64,000 nt of DNA from NCBI GenBank assembly GCA_039720395.1, contig CM077820.1:49275425-49339424 (forward strand), in the 5' to 3' direction. The notes beneath the pieces were generated by a model that did no database searches, was not told the origin of the DNA, and saw only the letters and a program-made list of their open reading frames with translations. Positions 34,351 to 46,349 of the stretch are shown here, one piece after another. Every line of letters starts with the position of its first letter. The stretch's first letter is position 1. The DNA is from Liquidambar formosana. Its lineage: Eukaryota; Streptophyta; Magnoliopsida; Saxifragales; Altingiaceae. Made by a program: the position numbers and the translations under genes.

Positions 34351-35277
34351 GGGAGTAGCTCCCCTCCATTTCTAAAAACAAATGGACCTCCAGTACCATT
34401 ACGGATGCGTGACACGTCATCCATTTGCTTAATCCAATGGAGGAGTTGTTAATTCATCCAAATGAAGTCGTTTTGGTCCTTAAACGTTCAGTTAACGGAG
34501 TGAAGCAAATCCCCTTTCATCGTCTACCTTAAGACACCTGCTTCAGCTAATGTTCTCTGCAACACGTTTTGAAGGCTGTCCATCTCTCTCAACCCTCTAC
34601 CCTTTAAAGCTAAGGCTACTATAACAACAATAGCCTCTGCAACATACCCATACAATAGACCTCTATAAATATAATAATCACCAGAGCAAAGCACATACTG
34701 ATAAATGAAGTCAAAGACCCGAACCTCGTGTTCATTCTATGTTTTCCCAAGCAGTCCAAAGCCTTATTGATGATAATCATGGGTTCCATTAGAGTAAGAC
34801 CCTAGACTAGATGTTGTCGTCCTAGAAAATCCAAAATCAGTGACAAACTCAAATCCTCTCATGAACTCATCACTATCGCTAATGGTACATTGTTGGATCC
34901 ACGAGTCTCCATAACTCAGGCCAAAACCCTCTCACATATATAATGCTTTTTAATTTTCTTGAAAATTTTCTTATCTTTGTTTGTCATTAGATTGATGAAG
35001 AGTTATTTGCAGGGAAAAAAAAAATTTGATGAAGACTGAAGAGTTGTTTAGTTTTATGAGTCATTTCTTCAAGAATTGTTGTAGATAAATTCGGAACCTC
35101 AAGGTAGAATGTGCAGGGACCAAGATGTGCTTGACAAATATTTAAAGACCAAAACGACCGTGTTTAATTATTCCAGCAATCTGAACCATTGGATAGAGTA
35201 AATGGATGATGTGTCACTCATCCATTTAAATTATTGGAGGTCCAGTGTTTTTTAAGAAATGGAGAGGAGCCGCTCCC
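34351..35277. mobile_element. non-autonomous Mutator-like element (MULE MITE), 927 bp
   Basis: Long terminal inverted repeats (about 90 bp) start GGGAGTAGCTCC at the left and, complemented, GGGAGCGGCTCC at the right. They are flanked by a perfect 9-bp target duplication AGGAAAATG (34342-34350 and 35278-35286). A 9-bp duplication with long TIRs is the Mutator signature. No transposase is encoded. Confidence 0.88.
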
Positions 35278-36889
35278 AGGAAAATGGCATACTCATTTTC
35301 TGTTTAAAAATGTGAGGAAAGTGTGGAAAACGAGGAGAAAATTTTTGTTGAACTCAATTCTCCATAATCCTTTCTAAAAAGGAAACAACCCTCTCACAGT
35401 CTCTATCTCACCTCCCTTCCCCTTCAACGATGTGTCCCCTTAGTGAACCGCCGACCTCCATTGAGCACCAATCAATAGCCATCGCCGAACACAATCATGT
35501 CGTCAATATGATAATTAATTCTCTTTTATTACTATATTTCCCTTTCTCTTTACTTTTCTCTTAACAATCAACCAAAGGAAAACTGAGAGGAATCTTTTCA
35601 CTTTCCTCTCATTTTTTCCTAGACAACCAAAAAAATGCCCATGTGTTTTTTTCAAATTAATTCATGACGAATATATTTACCGAATGTAAATAAAAAATAA
35701 AGAATGGGAAGAGAGAAGTTTCAGTAGAAACAACTCAATCATGGAAGTTAGATAATTAAAGAAGCTAGTTTCAGTAAGAAGTAGCGCTAGATGCCAAAAG
35801 TTGTCTCGGGGGAGTTGACGAGGGAAGGTTTTCCCTTCTAGTGGGACCTGAGAGGGGTTTAAGGGTGGTTAGCTCTTCTTGTTTCTGTGAAAAGAATGTT
35901 CAAATTTTATTAAAATCATCAACCAATTAAATTCATCACTTTAACTAATTCTATAAGATCTAATTGCACCAAATTTTTTAAGTTTAAAATTTTAAAACTG
36001 TTAAAATAATTAAAATACTGTGCACATTTGCCCCCTAAGAGAATTGTAAAAAAGTATTGAGCACTATAACTATGGGCATAATTTGTCGATGGAATCCACA
36101 AATTTTTTTTTTTTATAAAGGTAAATTTATTTGTAAAAAAGGGCCAACACCCATACACAAGTGTACCAAAAGTATGGCCCAATAATTAAATCAATGAGGT
36201 ACTTACTCTGTTTACAATGCATGTGCCATTAATTATCTCACATTATTTTCACGTTTTTGGTTTTTGAGACCAGTGGGTGTAATGTAATCTGATACCAATT
36301 AATTTATTCTTCGTAATTTAAAATATTAACTAATTCTATCCATTACCTGTAATTTAAAATACAAACACATAACTCACCTTCCTTTAATTTAGACTTTAAA
36401 TCCTAATCCACACCCAAATTTAGTGTAATTCTCATAGTTCATAAATGGATTTATGGAAAAATTGCTCAAGACAACGTCCACGTTTGTGCTGACGTGGTGC
36501 TGCATTTTTTTCCTTGCACCTTCAATTTTTTGGTAACAAAGATACCTTTGGGTATAAGAAATCAAAAAAACAATATTGAATATTTTTGAAATTTGTCTTT
36601 CAAACGATCGTCTAGAACCTTCACTTCCTCTAAATTCCTTGCTTTTCTTTAAGAATAATCGATCCCGAGGTTATGGCACTCTAATATATTGAGGAATATC
36701 AATTAAAATTTCTTTATTTTAAGTATCTGATTTGGGAACTTTTAAATTCATTCATTGATTTCTTCAAAAATTCATCCTACTTTTAAGATCATCGTTTAAT
36801 TAAAGTCGTATGGTCATATGTATAAAAAATTTATAAATGCACATATATGAGAAAGTACGTTAATTCGAGTTAGTTGCTTAAAAGAATAA

Positions 36890-37170
36890 GAGAAGGCCTA
36901 AAATAATGTGACCAAAGTAGTGAGAAATGACACGTATGCTATGAATTTAATAGCATATATGGCCCTTGATAGAATTCGATGAAGGAGGCCTAAAATAACA
37001 TGGATCGATAAAGGTACGTGTTGAAAAAGGACATGTATGCTAAGAATTTAATAGCATATACGGCCCTTGATAAAAATAGATGAAGGAGGCCTAAAATAAC
37101 ATGGACAAAAAAGTTGAAAAAGGACATGTATGCTAAGAATTTAACAGTATATACAAACCCAGATAGAATT
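36890..37170. repeat. short tandem repeat, three diverged units of about 95-100 bp
   Basis: Units share GGAGGCCTAAAATAACATGG and TGCTAAGAATTTAATAGCAT motifs; the first unit is the most diverged. The TATGCTA...TAGCATA part is itself a small dyad. Confidence 0.7.
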
Positions 37171-37503
37171 AAATGACGTAAAATACTTCCTATAGCCAAT
37201 CTCATGTAAATAAAAATAAGGCTCGACTTAGTTGACTTGGTTTGAAAGTCTTGATAAGTGCCATGTTCCCACTCCTAACAAGGCAACTATAAATTCAGCT
37301 TAGCGTAAAACTACATAAATCCAATCAACTCGATCGACTCTACTACTACCTTTTTAATTTCCACATCATGACCACTAAAATAAAAATAAATAGACGTGTT
37401 CAGTGGTGGGCTTTGCATTTGTGCACTATTAATCAAGGAAGGTACCCTTATGTTGAGAATCTAAAAGAAAGTAGTAATTAATAGACGTGCACACTAAACA
37501 TAC

Positions 37504-39305
37504 CTGTTCATTAAAAAGTGGTATGGGAATATCATGCTCGGCTTCTGAAATGATCTCTCCAGACCCTGCATCAGTTGTTGGAGCGTAATTGTTGAGAGGC
37601 CTACTAGTCTGCTTTTTGGAGTAGAAGCTTGAGAGCTTTGGCAGAAAATGCAGTTCCAACGAGCACAATTGAGGGAACGTAATCTTGCCCATTACTTTTA
37701 GTGTTTGGAGTTGCAAAAGGCCTTTTACCACGGACAAGGAAAACAGATTTTCTAAACTGTCACAACATTTCACTTCCACTATTCTTAGGTTACAGAAGGA
37801 CTTCGTTGGAAGTTGGCCACGACATATTTTTTTCAAGTTGATCAGATTGTGAAGAAACAAGGACCTCAATTCAGGAAAGGCTTTGTCCGGAATCAATTCC
37901 AATGTGTTAAAGACATACTCCATCTCAATACCTTTTTGGACATGAAGATGCCTCAATTGTGGAAAGACTTCCCTGTTTGAGCTGCGAAGACCATTTTTAT
38001 TTCCGTTCATTTTACCTAAATATAGATCTTCAGTTTTCTCCAACAACGAATTCAGTCCAAACTGCTCAATGCTTGTCTTGAGTTCGAGTTTTAGGGTTCT
38101 TGAGGTTTCATAGTCACCATACCAACCCCAACGGTCTCCTATAGATATTCTGTATCTCATCAAATTCTCAAAGCGCAAGTCTTTTGGAAGAATGTTGGTA
38201 TCTGGTATTTGTATGTCTAAAGTGACTAACCGAGACAAGTGTTTTAAAACTGCAGGGCTAGCATTGCCATCAACCTCCAATCTAACAAAGATCTTTTTCG
38301 AATACAAGCCTTCTAATCGAGTGAGTTTTGCTATGCTGTTGGGAAGGATTACTTTGAGTTTGGAACAATTTCTCAAATCTAACAACCTTAGGCAAGTCAA
38401 TTGCCTTCTTTCCCCTGGCAGCTCTGCTATGTTTGAACCTGCAAAGCTAAGGACTTCCAGTTTCTTCAGTTCTCCAATTCTATCTAGGTCGTGTCTAGGT
38501 ATGTCTTGGAACACACAATCATCCAGACACAATGTTTGAAGGTTTGAAAGGAAACGAAGCGATGAAGGTAGTGATGAAAAACGCATATTTCTCAAACTCA
38601 AAACTTTGAGTTGTTTCATCCCTTTAAAAAAGGTCTCTGGGATTTTCAAAGAAGGATCATTGGTGAACAACAAAAAGAAATTAAGTTTGGGACACTTCAA
38701 ACCTTCGGGAAGCTCTTGAATGTTGCCATAGGGCAGTGAGATTGCTCGGCAATTTCTGAGCTTTTCTTCAGTCCTCTGTTCTTCTGGGTCAATATCATTT
38801 TTCACAGTTAACATATGCTCATCTTCGGACGCGACATATATACCGACATCACGGACAACATCATGCATTCTAAATCCAGTAGGATTGTTATCCAGCAACA
38901 ATGAAGAATCTTTGAGTTTATAGACCAATGTATGTACTTCACCTCTTGCTTCTTCCAAAGCATTGATTTCTTGAAACAAACCCAAACCCTTGCCATATTT
39001 TAAAATGTCGGTGATTGAGAATTGATAATCTTCTGGAAAAAGATTACAAAGCAAGAATAACGACTTTGCTTCCTTACTTTGAAAATCGTAACTCAACTTT
39101 AGAGATAGGTATACTTTTGGATGCATTTCCCCGATGTTTGTTGGGGTAGACATTGTTAGCTTTCGCAAGGCATCCTTCCAAATATGCGAGTCCTCATTAT
39201 TTTTTAATGCACTAGCAACTGTTGCAATTGCAATCGGCAAACCTCCACATTCTTTAACTACCTCGATTGCTGTAGGATGTGGATCAGGACGTTCAATGGA
39301 ATCAC
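37504..39305 (-). CDS. NLR-1 exon: NB-ARC C-terminal half and first LRR block
   Basis: The acceptor TTACAG precedes 39305 and the donor GTATGT follows 37504. It completes a codon split after the NB exon, then has 600 open codons. It starts with DSIERPDPHPTAIEVVKECGG-type sequence leading into the GLPL motif (CGGLPIAI). RNBS-D (LFLLCNLFPEDYQ) and an intact MHD box (FRMHDVVRD) follow, then LRRs beginning around residue 190 (LPEGLKCPKLNFFLL, LKVLSLRNMRFSSLP, LQTLCLDDCVFQDIP). The class is coiled-coil NLR (RPS2/At4g27190 type), an intracellular immune receptor. The exon itself is intact, but the upstream NB exon is not. Confidence 0.88.
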
Positions 39306-41026
39306 CTGTAAGAAATAAGAGGGGAATTTCTACAAATTTAGCTAGAAAAAAAAGATAACGGAGATAATAATAATAATAATAATCATAAAATAAAGAAAAT
39401 AAAATTTTATCAGATAACTAGGGCTTAGAAAAGCCTAGTTTTTGGATGGAGGAATGTGTAAGCCTCTTCTGTTCTAGCTAAGTTGTTTGACATTCCTTTC
39501 CTGAGATGAATTAGTCCTTCAGGAGCTTTTTGTATAGTTTAGACACACGAATCTTGAATTGTACTTACCCAAAAAAAAAAAAAAAAGAGTAAAATTTCTT
39601 GAATTGCCAGTAGGCTCAACATTATACAAATTATATCTTAGAAAATACATTTAAAAAAAAAAAAAAAAAAGCTTAAGATTATATGAAATATGGTCGCGTT
39701 GTCCACTAGAAAAAATTATTTTGAACAACAAAGAGTCATCTTTTTCTTTTGGAGCCAGCTATGGGGATCCTAGGACTTGCTTTTATTTTCCTCTTATTTT
39801 TAAATTTTCAAGGTTTTATGAAAAATATATATGTTTTTCCACTATTTGTGGAAGAATGTTTTTCCAAAATCTGTCATTTTAGTGGACTTTTTGGCCACTT
39901 ATAGTCAAGGTTCCTATAAAAATGAAACAAATACTGTAAATGGCTAAGAAAGTCTACTTAAACCACATATTTTGGAAAAACATTTTTACAAAGTTGTTCA
40001 AAATACATCATTACATATTTTCAAAAAGCTCACAAAATTCAATCAATAAAATAAAATAATTCTATACACAAGTTAAACCATTTTATCAAAAGTTCACTTA
40101 TTATTTATCCTTCTACTTTAAGGGAAAAGACTAAGAAATTTAAATATTGGCAGGGACAACTTCTTCTCAGAACCAACAATTTCTTATTTTAGTTAACAGA
40201 GTAACAACAACAACAATAATAATACTAATTAATTAACAAATATAACAATTTAGCAAGAGTTCAAAAAAGCTTGTTAAATAACGAATATAACAAAATTCTC
40301 CAAATCATACAAAGTTTATCACTCTAAATTTGTGAAAGCTAGCTTAAAATTATATGGAGAAGATGGAAGAAATTAAAAAGAGTGAGCCGTATTTCTTCCA
40401 CCTTTTTCCTCTTCTCCTTATGTATGGAGGTGTTGTACAATACGAGCTTATATTGAGATCTTTGAGTCTAACCCTTCTAGTAGTCTACATAATTAAAGGG
40501 TCCATCAAACACCACCACCTTAACGGTAAAATAATGGGAAAAATAGAAATACAAATTAAAGAGTATGTAGTGTTATTCATATGAAACATTCATATGCCAC
40601 CTGCACAATGAATTTTTTGTTCTTTTTAAATGACTATCATATCAATAGCCACATTATAAGAAAATATTTTAGAATCAATAGCATTTTTCAAAATTAAATA
40701 ACCATAACATTAAGGTTAAATAAATATTCCCTCCATCCCACAAAGATATGTTATTTTTGCTACTTTTAAGGTCCCAAAATATTTGTCCACTTTGAAAAAT
40801 CAAATTATAAATTTTTTTGAACTTTCTCACATTACTCTTCTTATTTTAAAAATTACTTTTAATACAAAACCAAATCCCAAATAAGATAAATGAACTTTTG
40901 GTATTAAAATAAAAATAAAAATCAATGGGTAATAACAAGTCAAATCATCTGTGTCTTTTCTCAAAGATGATTTGATTTATCTTTGCGGGATGGGGTGAGT
41001 GATAAAATAATAAAATACAACATCAC
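39306..41026 (-). other. NLR-1 intron within the NB-ARC region
   Basis: 1.7 kb, AT-rich, with an ATT-type microsatellite near 39367-39383, A tracts at 39569-39586 and 39651-39670, and a Stowaway-like terminus (CCCTCCATCCCAC) at 40732-40744 without a matching right end. No coding signal. Confidence 0.6.
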
Positions 41027-42019
41027 CTACTATCTTCTTAAACAAATTCCATGTTTCTTCTTTAAGTAACACTTCAATGCCGAAAACTTCTTGAGTATCC
41101 ATCTTATTAGATAATACATCTCGATTTCTAGACGTCATCACTATTTTACATCCGCTGTGATTCCCTCCGAAAGGAATTCCAACTTCCGCCAAGTCAAGTT
41201 TTTCCCAAATGTCGTCTAAAATAACAAGGATGCTCTTCTTTTTTTCCATGAGTAATTCCTTCAGTTTCTCACACAGCCGACCTGCCCTTCCAGATTCAGT
41301 CTCTTCCTTAAGCGTCAAATTTAACTTGTCAGCAATTTCTCCCTGAATTTTTCTTACATTCGGAGGTTGGGATACAATTGTCATTACAACCTCATCAAAT
41401 AACTTGTCTTCCTCACATTTTCTCGCAATTTCTTTTACTAGCACGGTTTTCCCCGTACCCCCATCCCATATACCCCAATCAGATTGACATTGGCATTATT
41501 TAATGCCTCCATAATTTTCTTCAAAGTTGGCATTCTTGATTCAAAGCTTCATAACCTTCTATAGGTGTGATCCTTATCCTTGGTGCAGGGGCAGGATAAG
41601 ACACACCCTCAAATTTGTCAAATTTCCCACCATCCTGGATTCCAAGATCAACTTCTGCTGCTGTTTTCTTCGCTTTCTTGCTCATCTGGTAGCGTGACTT
41701 CAAATTAGGACACAATCCAATGAAACACCTCTTATTTGTTTCGTCTTCTTCATGGATAAAATTTCTTGCCTTTTCGATGATCCCATTCACTCTTGCATGT
41801 CAGCCAATTTTCAACATCAGGTTGGATTTCATCACCATTACTCGTAGCAGCTTCAATGGATCGCTCCACCCTGCCTCTCAATTCTTCCAAGTTCCTAACT
41901 TTGTTTTTTAGATTCTCAACATTGCTATGGTAGTTGGACAGATAACCGAACTCACGTTGGATTGGAGCAACCAAGTACGGAACAACTGCTGATACAATTG
42001 AACCAGTAATATCCGCCAT
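41027..42019 (-). pseudogene. NLR-1 first coding exon: coiled coil and P-loop half of NB-ARC, three frame breaks
   Basis: Starts at ATG 42017-42019 (MADITGSIVS). The coiled-coil region runs through YHSNVENLKNKVRNLEELRGR to VENWLT. Frame break 1 (about 41795-41801): four extra bases TGCA before the expected RVNGIIEKA. Frame break 2 (about 41543): one T fewer than expected in GCTTTGAATC. Frame break 3 (about 41457-41462): one base missing in the C/G homopolymer inside the P-loop, so the reading shifts within GMGG-GKT. Downstream, kinase-2 (ILVILDDIW), RNBS-B (CKIVMTSRN) and RNBS-C-like sequence are intact up to the donor after 41027. Either this is a dead NLR, or the two single-base breaks are homopolymer sequencing errors; the 4-bp insertion is less easily explained that way. 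Confidence 0.85.
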
Positions 42020-42299
42020 CACCTACTTTTGTATTTTCTTCTGTTCTTTTGTTCAAACCAATAAGCGGATCAGAAGTCTTCACGTGCAGATCAATGCCAA
42101 AAACGAATGTGTGAATCACTACTTGGAAAATAAAAATGCAAGAATCATGGAGAGAGACAGAGAGAGAGAATATGCAATTAAATATAATTATTGATAGTAA
42201 ACTTTTTCTCTTCCGCTTGAGAAAAATAGATTCAAAGCAAAACCAAAGAACAAAAGGGTGCAGCTAGAATTAAACGAGCAGAGTTTCTTGCAAGCTTAC

Positions 42300-42500
42300 C
42301 TCCCTCTCTTAGCTATCAAATGAGTAGAGTTCTTTTCTTCCCTCACCAGCAGATCGATCACTGCCAAGAATGAGTAGGAGAATTCTATTACTAAGGTCTA
42401 AGGAAAATGAAAGCGAAAGAGCAGATGGTAGCCATGGATGACAAAACGAGGAGAGCAGAGAGTAATTAAGGAGAGAAAACCTTATTGTAAGGTGAGGAGC
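42300..42500 (-). promoter_or_regulatory. NLR-1 5' UTR exon and promoter region
   Basis: Minus-strand sequence ending GAGAGAGGGAG before the donor GTAAGC (42299-42294) looks like a non-coding first exon; the 5' limit is uncertain. Related sequences, each keeping a donor, occur at 44025-44210 and 49508-49700. Confidence 0.5.
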
Positions 42501-43056
42501 CCTGATGCAAAAGGCCGGAAGTTGAAATTTTCACTGAACCACAGCCACCCACTGTGTTCACAAAGAAGATATTTTTTTGTTTTGTTTTGGGTAAGTGACA
42601 AAGAAGATATTCAAGTTTGACAAACGATAGCCACCCACTGTGTTGGTAACATTATATCATCACAGTTAATACTGAATTAATCATGCCTTTTTCTACGAAG
42701 ATATCAAAGCACTCGCTCCCAATCTATTACTCTAAAAAAGAAAAGTTGGGATAAGGATGGGGTCATTTTCGTGGTGGACTAATGACTACAATGGCTGTGA
42801 TATTTTGTGGGTGATCCTTGGAATTTCCCACTCAAAAGTTACGAAATTCTATAAATGTAAGAGAGTTCTATAGAATGATTTGGTTATAACTTGATTGGTT
42901 AAATGAAACCATATCACTTGATAGGTAGAGACTATAATTTTAGTAGCAAAAGCAAATCTCTTATCATACAGAGCCCTTAGAATTTTCAATGTAATCGATC
43001 ATGTAGCGATTGTTTTGGACTTTAACCAAGTCAATAGTGGACAAAATATCAAAGGG

Positions 43057-43230
43057 TTAGCCTAATGGCAAAGGTTAACCGAACTTTGACAAGCGCCTTC
43101 AACAAAGTAAAGGGTTCGAAACCCCATAAAGTGTTTGATCTAGGGAACTATCTTTAACGTTAAAAGGGTCTGACTGATAATTACCCGTACGTGGATATGG
43201 GATGGGGGATTGCACATCTTTAAGGGTACA
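43057..43230 (+). mobile_element. tRNA-derived SINE (probable)
   Basis: A-box TAGCCTAATGGCAAAGG near 43058 and B-box GGGTTCGAAACCCC near 43111 are spaced as in a tRNA-like SINE head. The 3' end is not sharply definable. Confidence 0.5.
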
Positions 43231-43258
43231 CTCCAACTGCCATGCACTCTCATCTCAC

Positions 43259-43287
43259 CTTCTTCTTCTTCTTCTTCTTCTTCTTCT

Positions 43288-43330
<43 letters not shown>

Positions 43331-43379
43331 TGTGTATAATAGGAGGGGTTCGAATCCCTATCCTATACCCTCATCTCAC

Positions 43380-43413
<34 letters not shown>
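43259..43413 (+). repeat. CTT microsatellite, long T tracts and a second B-box fragment
   Basis: (CTT)n at about 43259-43291 runs into a T tract to 43329. A GGGTTCGAATCCCT segment near 43346 is a probable SINE piece, then another T tract at 43384-43413. Long open frames here are low-complexity Ser or Phe artefacts. Confidence 0.85.
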
Positions 43414-43416
<3 letters not shown>

Positions 43417-43460
43417 ATTACTCATCATCTCACATTCAGCCATCGCCTTTAACCTTTATA

Positions 43461-43723
43461 CTCCTTTCGTCCCATTTTGTTTGATAACAATTTTCGTTTT
43501 GGGAAGTCTCAAAATGTTTGTTACTTAATACAATTTTTTTTTTACTTTCCCAATATGCCCCTTCATATATTTAAATTACAACTAATCCAATCATGAGACA
43601 AAATAAAATAATAGGGTAAAATTGAAAAATTAAATTTAATGAGTCACATGACATTGTATTAAATAGCTCACCTTAATATGCGTACTTAGTCAAAGTGGCT
43701 CAAACAATTTGGACCGGATGGAG
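43461..43723. mobile_element. Stowaway-type MITE
   Basis: Left end CTCCTTTCGTCCCATTTTG and right end complement CTCCATCCGGTCCAAATTG, both continuing into TTTGA-type inner sequence. Flanked by TA on both sides (43459-43460 and 43724-43725). The CTCC-TCCGTCC terminus is the Stowaway/mariner hallmark. Confidence 0.8.
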
Positions 43724-44024
43724 TAAAAGTTTCTTTATGGGCTTATTAAAAAGGGTAAATGAAAAGAAACCCCTTAATATTGTTTAGCCCTATTTCACAA
43801 AACCCTTTAAAGAAAAAAAATCGATACAATGTACCCTTCATTAGGTTTCAGTATGAAAATTCGAGTGAAAATTGAATGAAAAAACATTAAAATTAAAACA
43901 CTATATCCTTCTCATGTGCTCATTATTTACTCATTCTTATAGTCTTTTTTCACTTAATTTCCACTCAATTTTTTACCCAAAACCTAAATAAGGGGGCTAT
44001 TGCATCGGTTTTTCATGAGCTTAC

Positions 44025-44210
44025 TACCGTCTCTTAATTATCAAATGAGCAACAGATTGAGTTCTTGTTTTTCTTCACTAGCAGATCACCACCAAGGATG
44101 ATTCTTAGTCACTTGGGAAAATGAATGTGAGGACCATATGGTAATTAAGCTATGGATCGATGGCAAGATGAGTAGTATAGAGAATTAGAGAGTAAGGAGA
44201 TGCATAAAGC
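44025..44210 (-). pseudogene. orphan NLR 5' exon/promoter relic
   Basis: Similar to the NLR-1 5' region at 42300-42500 (TCTTAATTATCAAATGAG, then TTCTTTTTCTTCACTAGCAGATC) and it keeps a GTAAGC donor at 44024-44019. No coding exon follows on the minus strand. Confidence 0.5.
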
Positions 44211-45767
44211 AAAAATGTATTGTGTCACCTTACGAATTATGCCTTTTTTTACAAAATATTAAAGCACTGGTTCCCAAACTTTTACCCTTCGGTAGACAAG
44301 TTGGGATAAGAATGATGTCATTGTTGAGCAGGATTCAAGCATGACATTATATTTACTATAAAACCATGGGTGGACAAATAACTATAATGGCTGTGATTTC
44401 TTTATTTTTTTAATTTTTTTTTTTTTTGGGTTCATTCTAGGATTTTCGCACTCAAAATTTATGAAATTCTATAGATGTAAGAAATTAACAAAATGTAGAG
44501 ACTAATTTTAATAAATCGAGCTAATGGCACGTTAACCTAGTGTTATTCTCCTAATTTATTGAGTAAACAATCTTAAATTCAAATTTATAGAAAAACATTA
44601 ATACTCATTTGTTGATATTAGAATTACAGGTATGGGTTAATTCTTGAAAAAAAAAAAATAATAAATAAATAGTAAATCGGGTCTCTTATCATATTGCCAT
44701 GGAAATTTCAATCTAAACACGTAGCAGTGCCATAGAAATTTCAATCTAATCATGCTCTAGCCAAAGTAGACCGCAGCCACGAGTGCATTCCAGCTGTTAC
44801 CATGCATTCATCATCCCCTTTTCCATTTTTTTTTTTTTTTTTTTTTTTTTTGTGGGGTTGAAATGCATGAATCTTACATTCAGCTGTCACCATCACCTTT
44901 ATGAAAGCCTACATTATTAAAGAGAGATGGCCCCTTTTTTTTTTGGTTCGCATGGAGCCTACCCAAGCCCCATCCCCACCCGGTGCCATCTGAGCTACAG
45001 CTAGTTGGCAGAGAGATGGCCCTTTCACCCAGGAATCCATTGCAAAATTATTAAAGGGCGATGGCCCTTTCACCCAGAAAGTCTACATTATTAAAGAGAG
45101 ATGGCCCTGCCAGACATCACAGCATTCAACTTTCTTTACTTCACACCATCATAACAGTGAACTAGACTAGCGGGGGGCATTTACCCACTCTTCTCTCCAG
45201 GGTGAAAGTGATCAATTAGAAAAATCTTGAATCTTTTTTGTATTTTGAACTTAAAGACGGATTATGAAAGATATACAATGTGGTGGATGAATGTGATAAT
45301 TTTATCCGGTACTGTACCATCTTACATGATTTTGCCTACAAAAACATACAAATTGTGACTTCAAGTGTAGGAAAACATTTCCACCATTTCAAATTGCTCC
45401 CTTTTTATATTATGGGGTTTTTGTTTTTTTAAAATTTTATTTTAGCAATGTGCATTACGAAATTTTGTAGCTGATGTCTAGCATGAATCATTTGGAGAGT
45501 TGCATCTCATGAATGCTGTGAATGTGAAAAGTTGTGTTGATGATTAATCATTTTATAGTTCTTCCTTATCTAAAGCCTATTCGGAAGGTAATCTATGAGT
45601 TGACACGCCTCAATTTCCCAAGCGCAAAGATAACAAAATAAGTTGAGTTGATTAACGCTTGCATGTTGATCAATGAACCCACAAGATATTTATTACAATA
45701 ACAAAAGTAGTAAAAGTAGGTTTTTTTAAGTAAACTATCACAACCCTTTTGAAAAAAGTTTTTTTTT

Positions 45768-45798
<31 letters not shown>

Positions 45799-46349
45799 AA
45801 AATGGACATTATCGTATACCTTCAAGAAGTGATTTTGAAAAAAATTTAAAAAAAAACCTTTGCCTCCGAAAAAAACATGGGACATAATGTCAATAACTGC
45901 AGGAAAGAAGTGCAGCTGAGTCACATGCATGTTAGATTGTTAGGGGTCTAATTGTAAGCGAGAACAATTATATAGTGCACGGCCAAAATCATCATGAACA
46001 AATCTTTTTTAAGTAATTTAATTTAACTATTATTAATTGGATTAAATTAAAATAAATAAATAAATAAAAAGGTGTAAAGAAAAATGCAATTGACCATGCA
46101 CAGAAGCTCCGAGTCGGTGCTCCTGCTCTTTCCTCTTCTTCATTATGAAAGAGTTTGGGGTAAGAATTTGTCTTTTATGAGGAGCTGGGACCAATGCTCC
46201 CTCCTTTATATATACAACTAGAGGTGGTGTTTCACCATCAGCGACAACTACGGAATGAAAAGGGGAAAAAAAATTTATGTTCTGGTTGAAGGCGCGACAA
46301 GCAGGAAGGATGATATAAAGATGCATGCCAAAAATCATTTTTAAATGAT
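44211..46349. other. gene-free AT-rich stretch
   Basis: Contains T tracts at 44408-44428 and 44828-44851, a (GTT)n tract near 45770-45798, and a GAGAGATGGCCC motif repeated around 44925, 45010 and 45100. A TAGCTCAGATGG A-box-like stretch (minus strand, near 44990) may be a SINE fragment. No gene recognised. Confidence 0.55.

Larger units (their letters stand above)
33240..37503 (-). other. long NLR-1 intron filled with mobile elements
   Basis: Holds a SINE (33313-33465), a MULE-type MITE (34351-35277), two similar AT-rich blocks (33720-34200 and 35870-36240), and a short tandem repeat (36890-37170). The duplicated blocks suggest that an exon-intron unit was once present here and was lost. 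No coding sequence seen. Confidence 0.6.

Noticed and set aside
39420..39586. LINE 3' end with poly(A) in the NLR-1 intron
   Set aside because: Only an A tract preceded by unremarkable sequence; no reverse transcriptase remnant or target duplication.
40732..40960. A complete Stowaway MITE
   Set aside because: Only a left-type terminus CCCTCCATCCCAC is visible; no inverted right end was found nearby.
43242..43484. Open frames of poly-Phe or poly-Ser at the CTT/T tracts
   Set aside because: Pure products of microsatellites; no gene signal around them.
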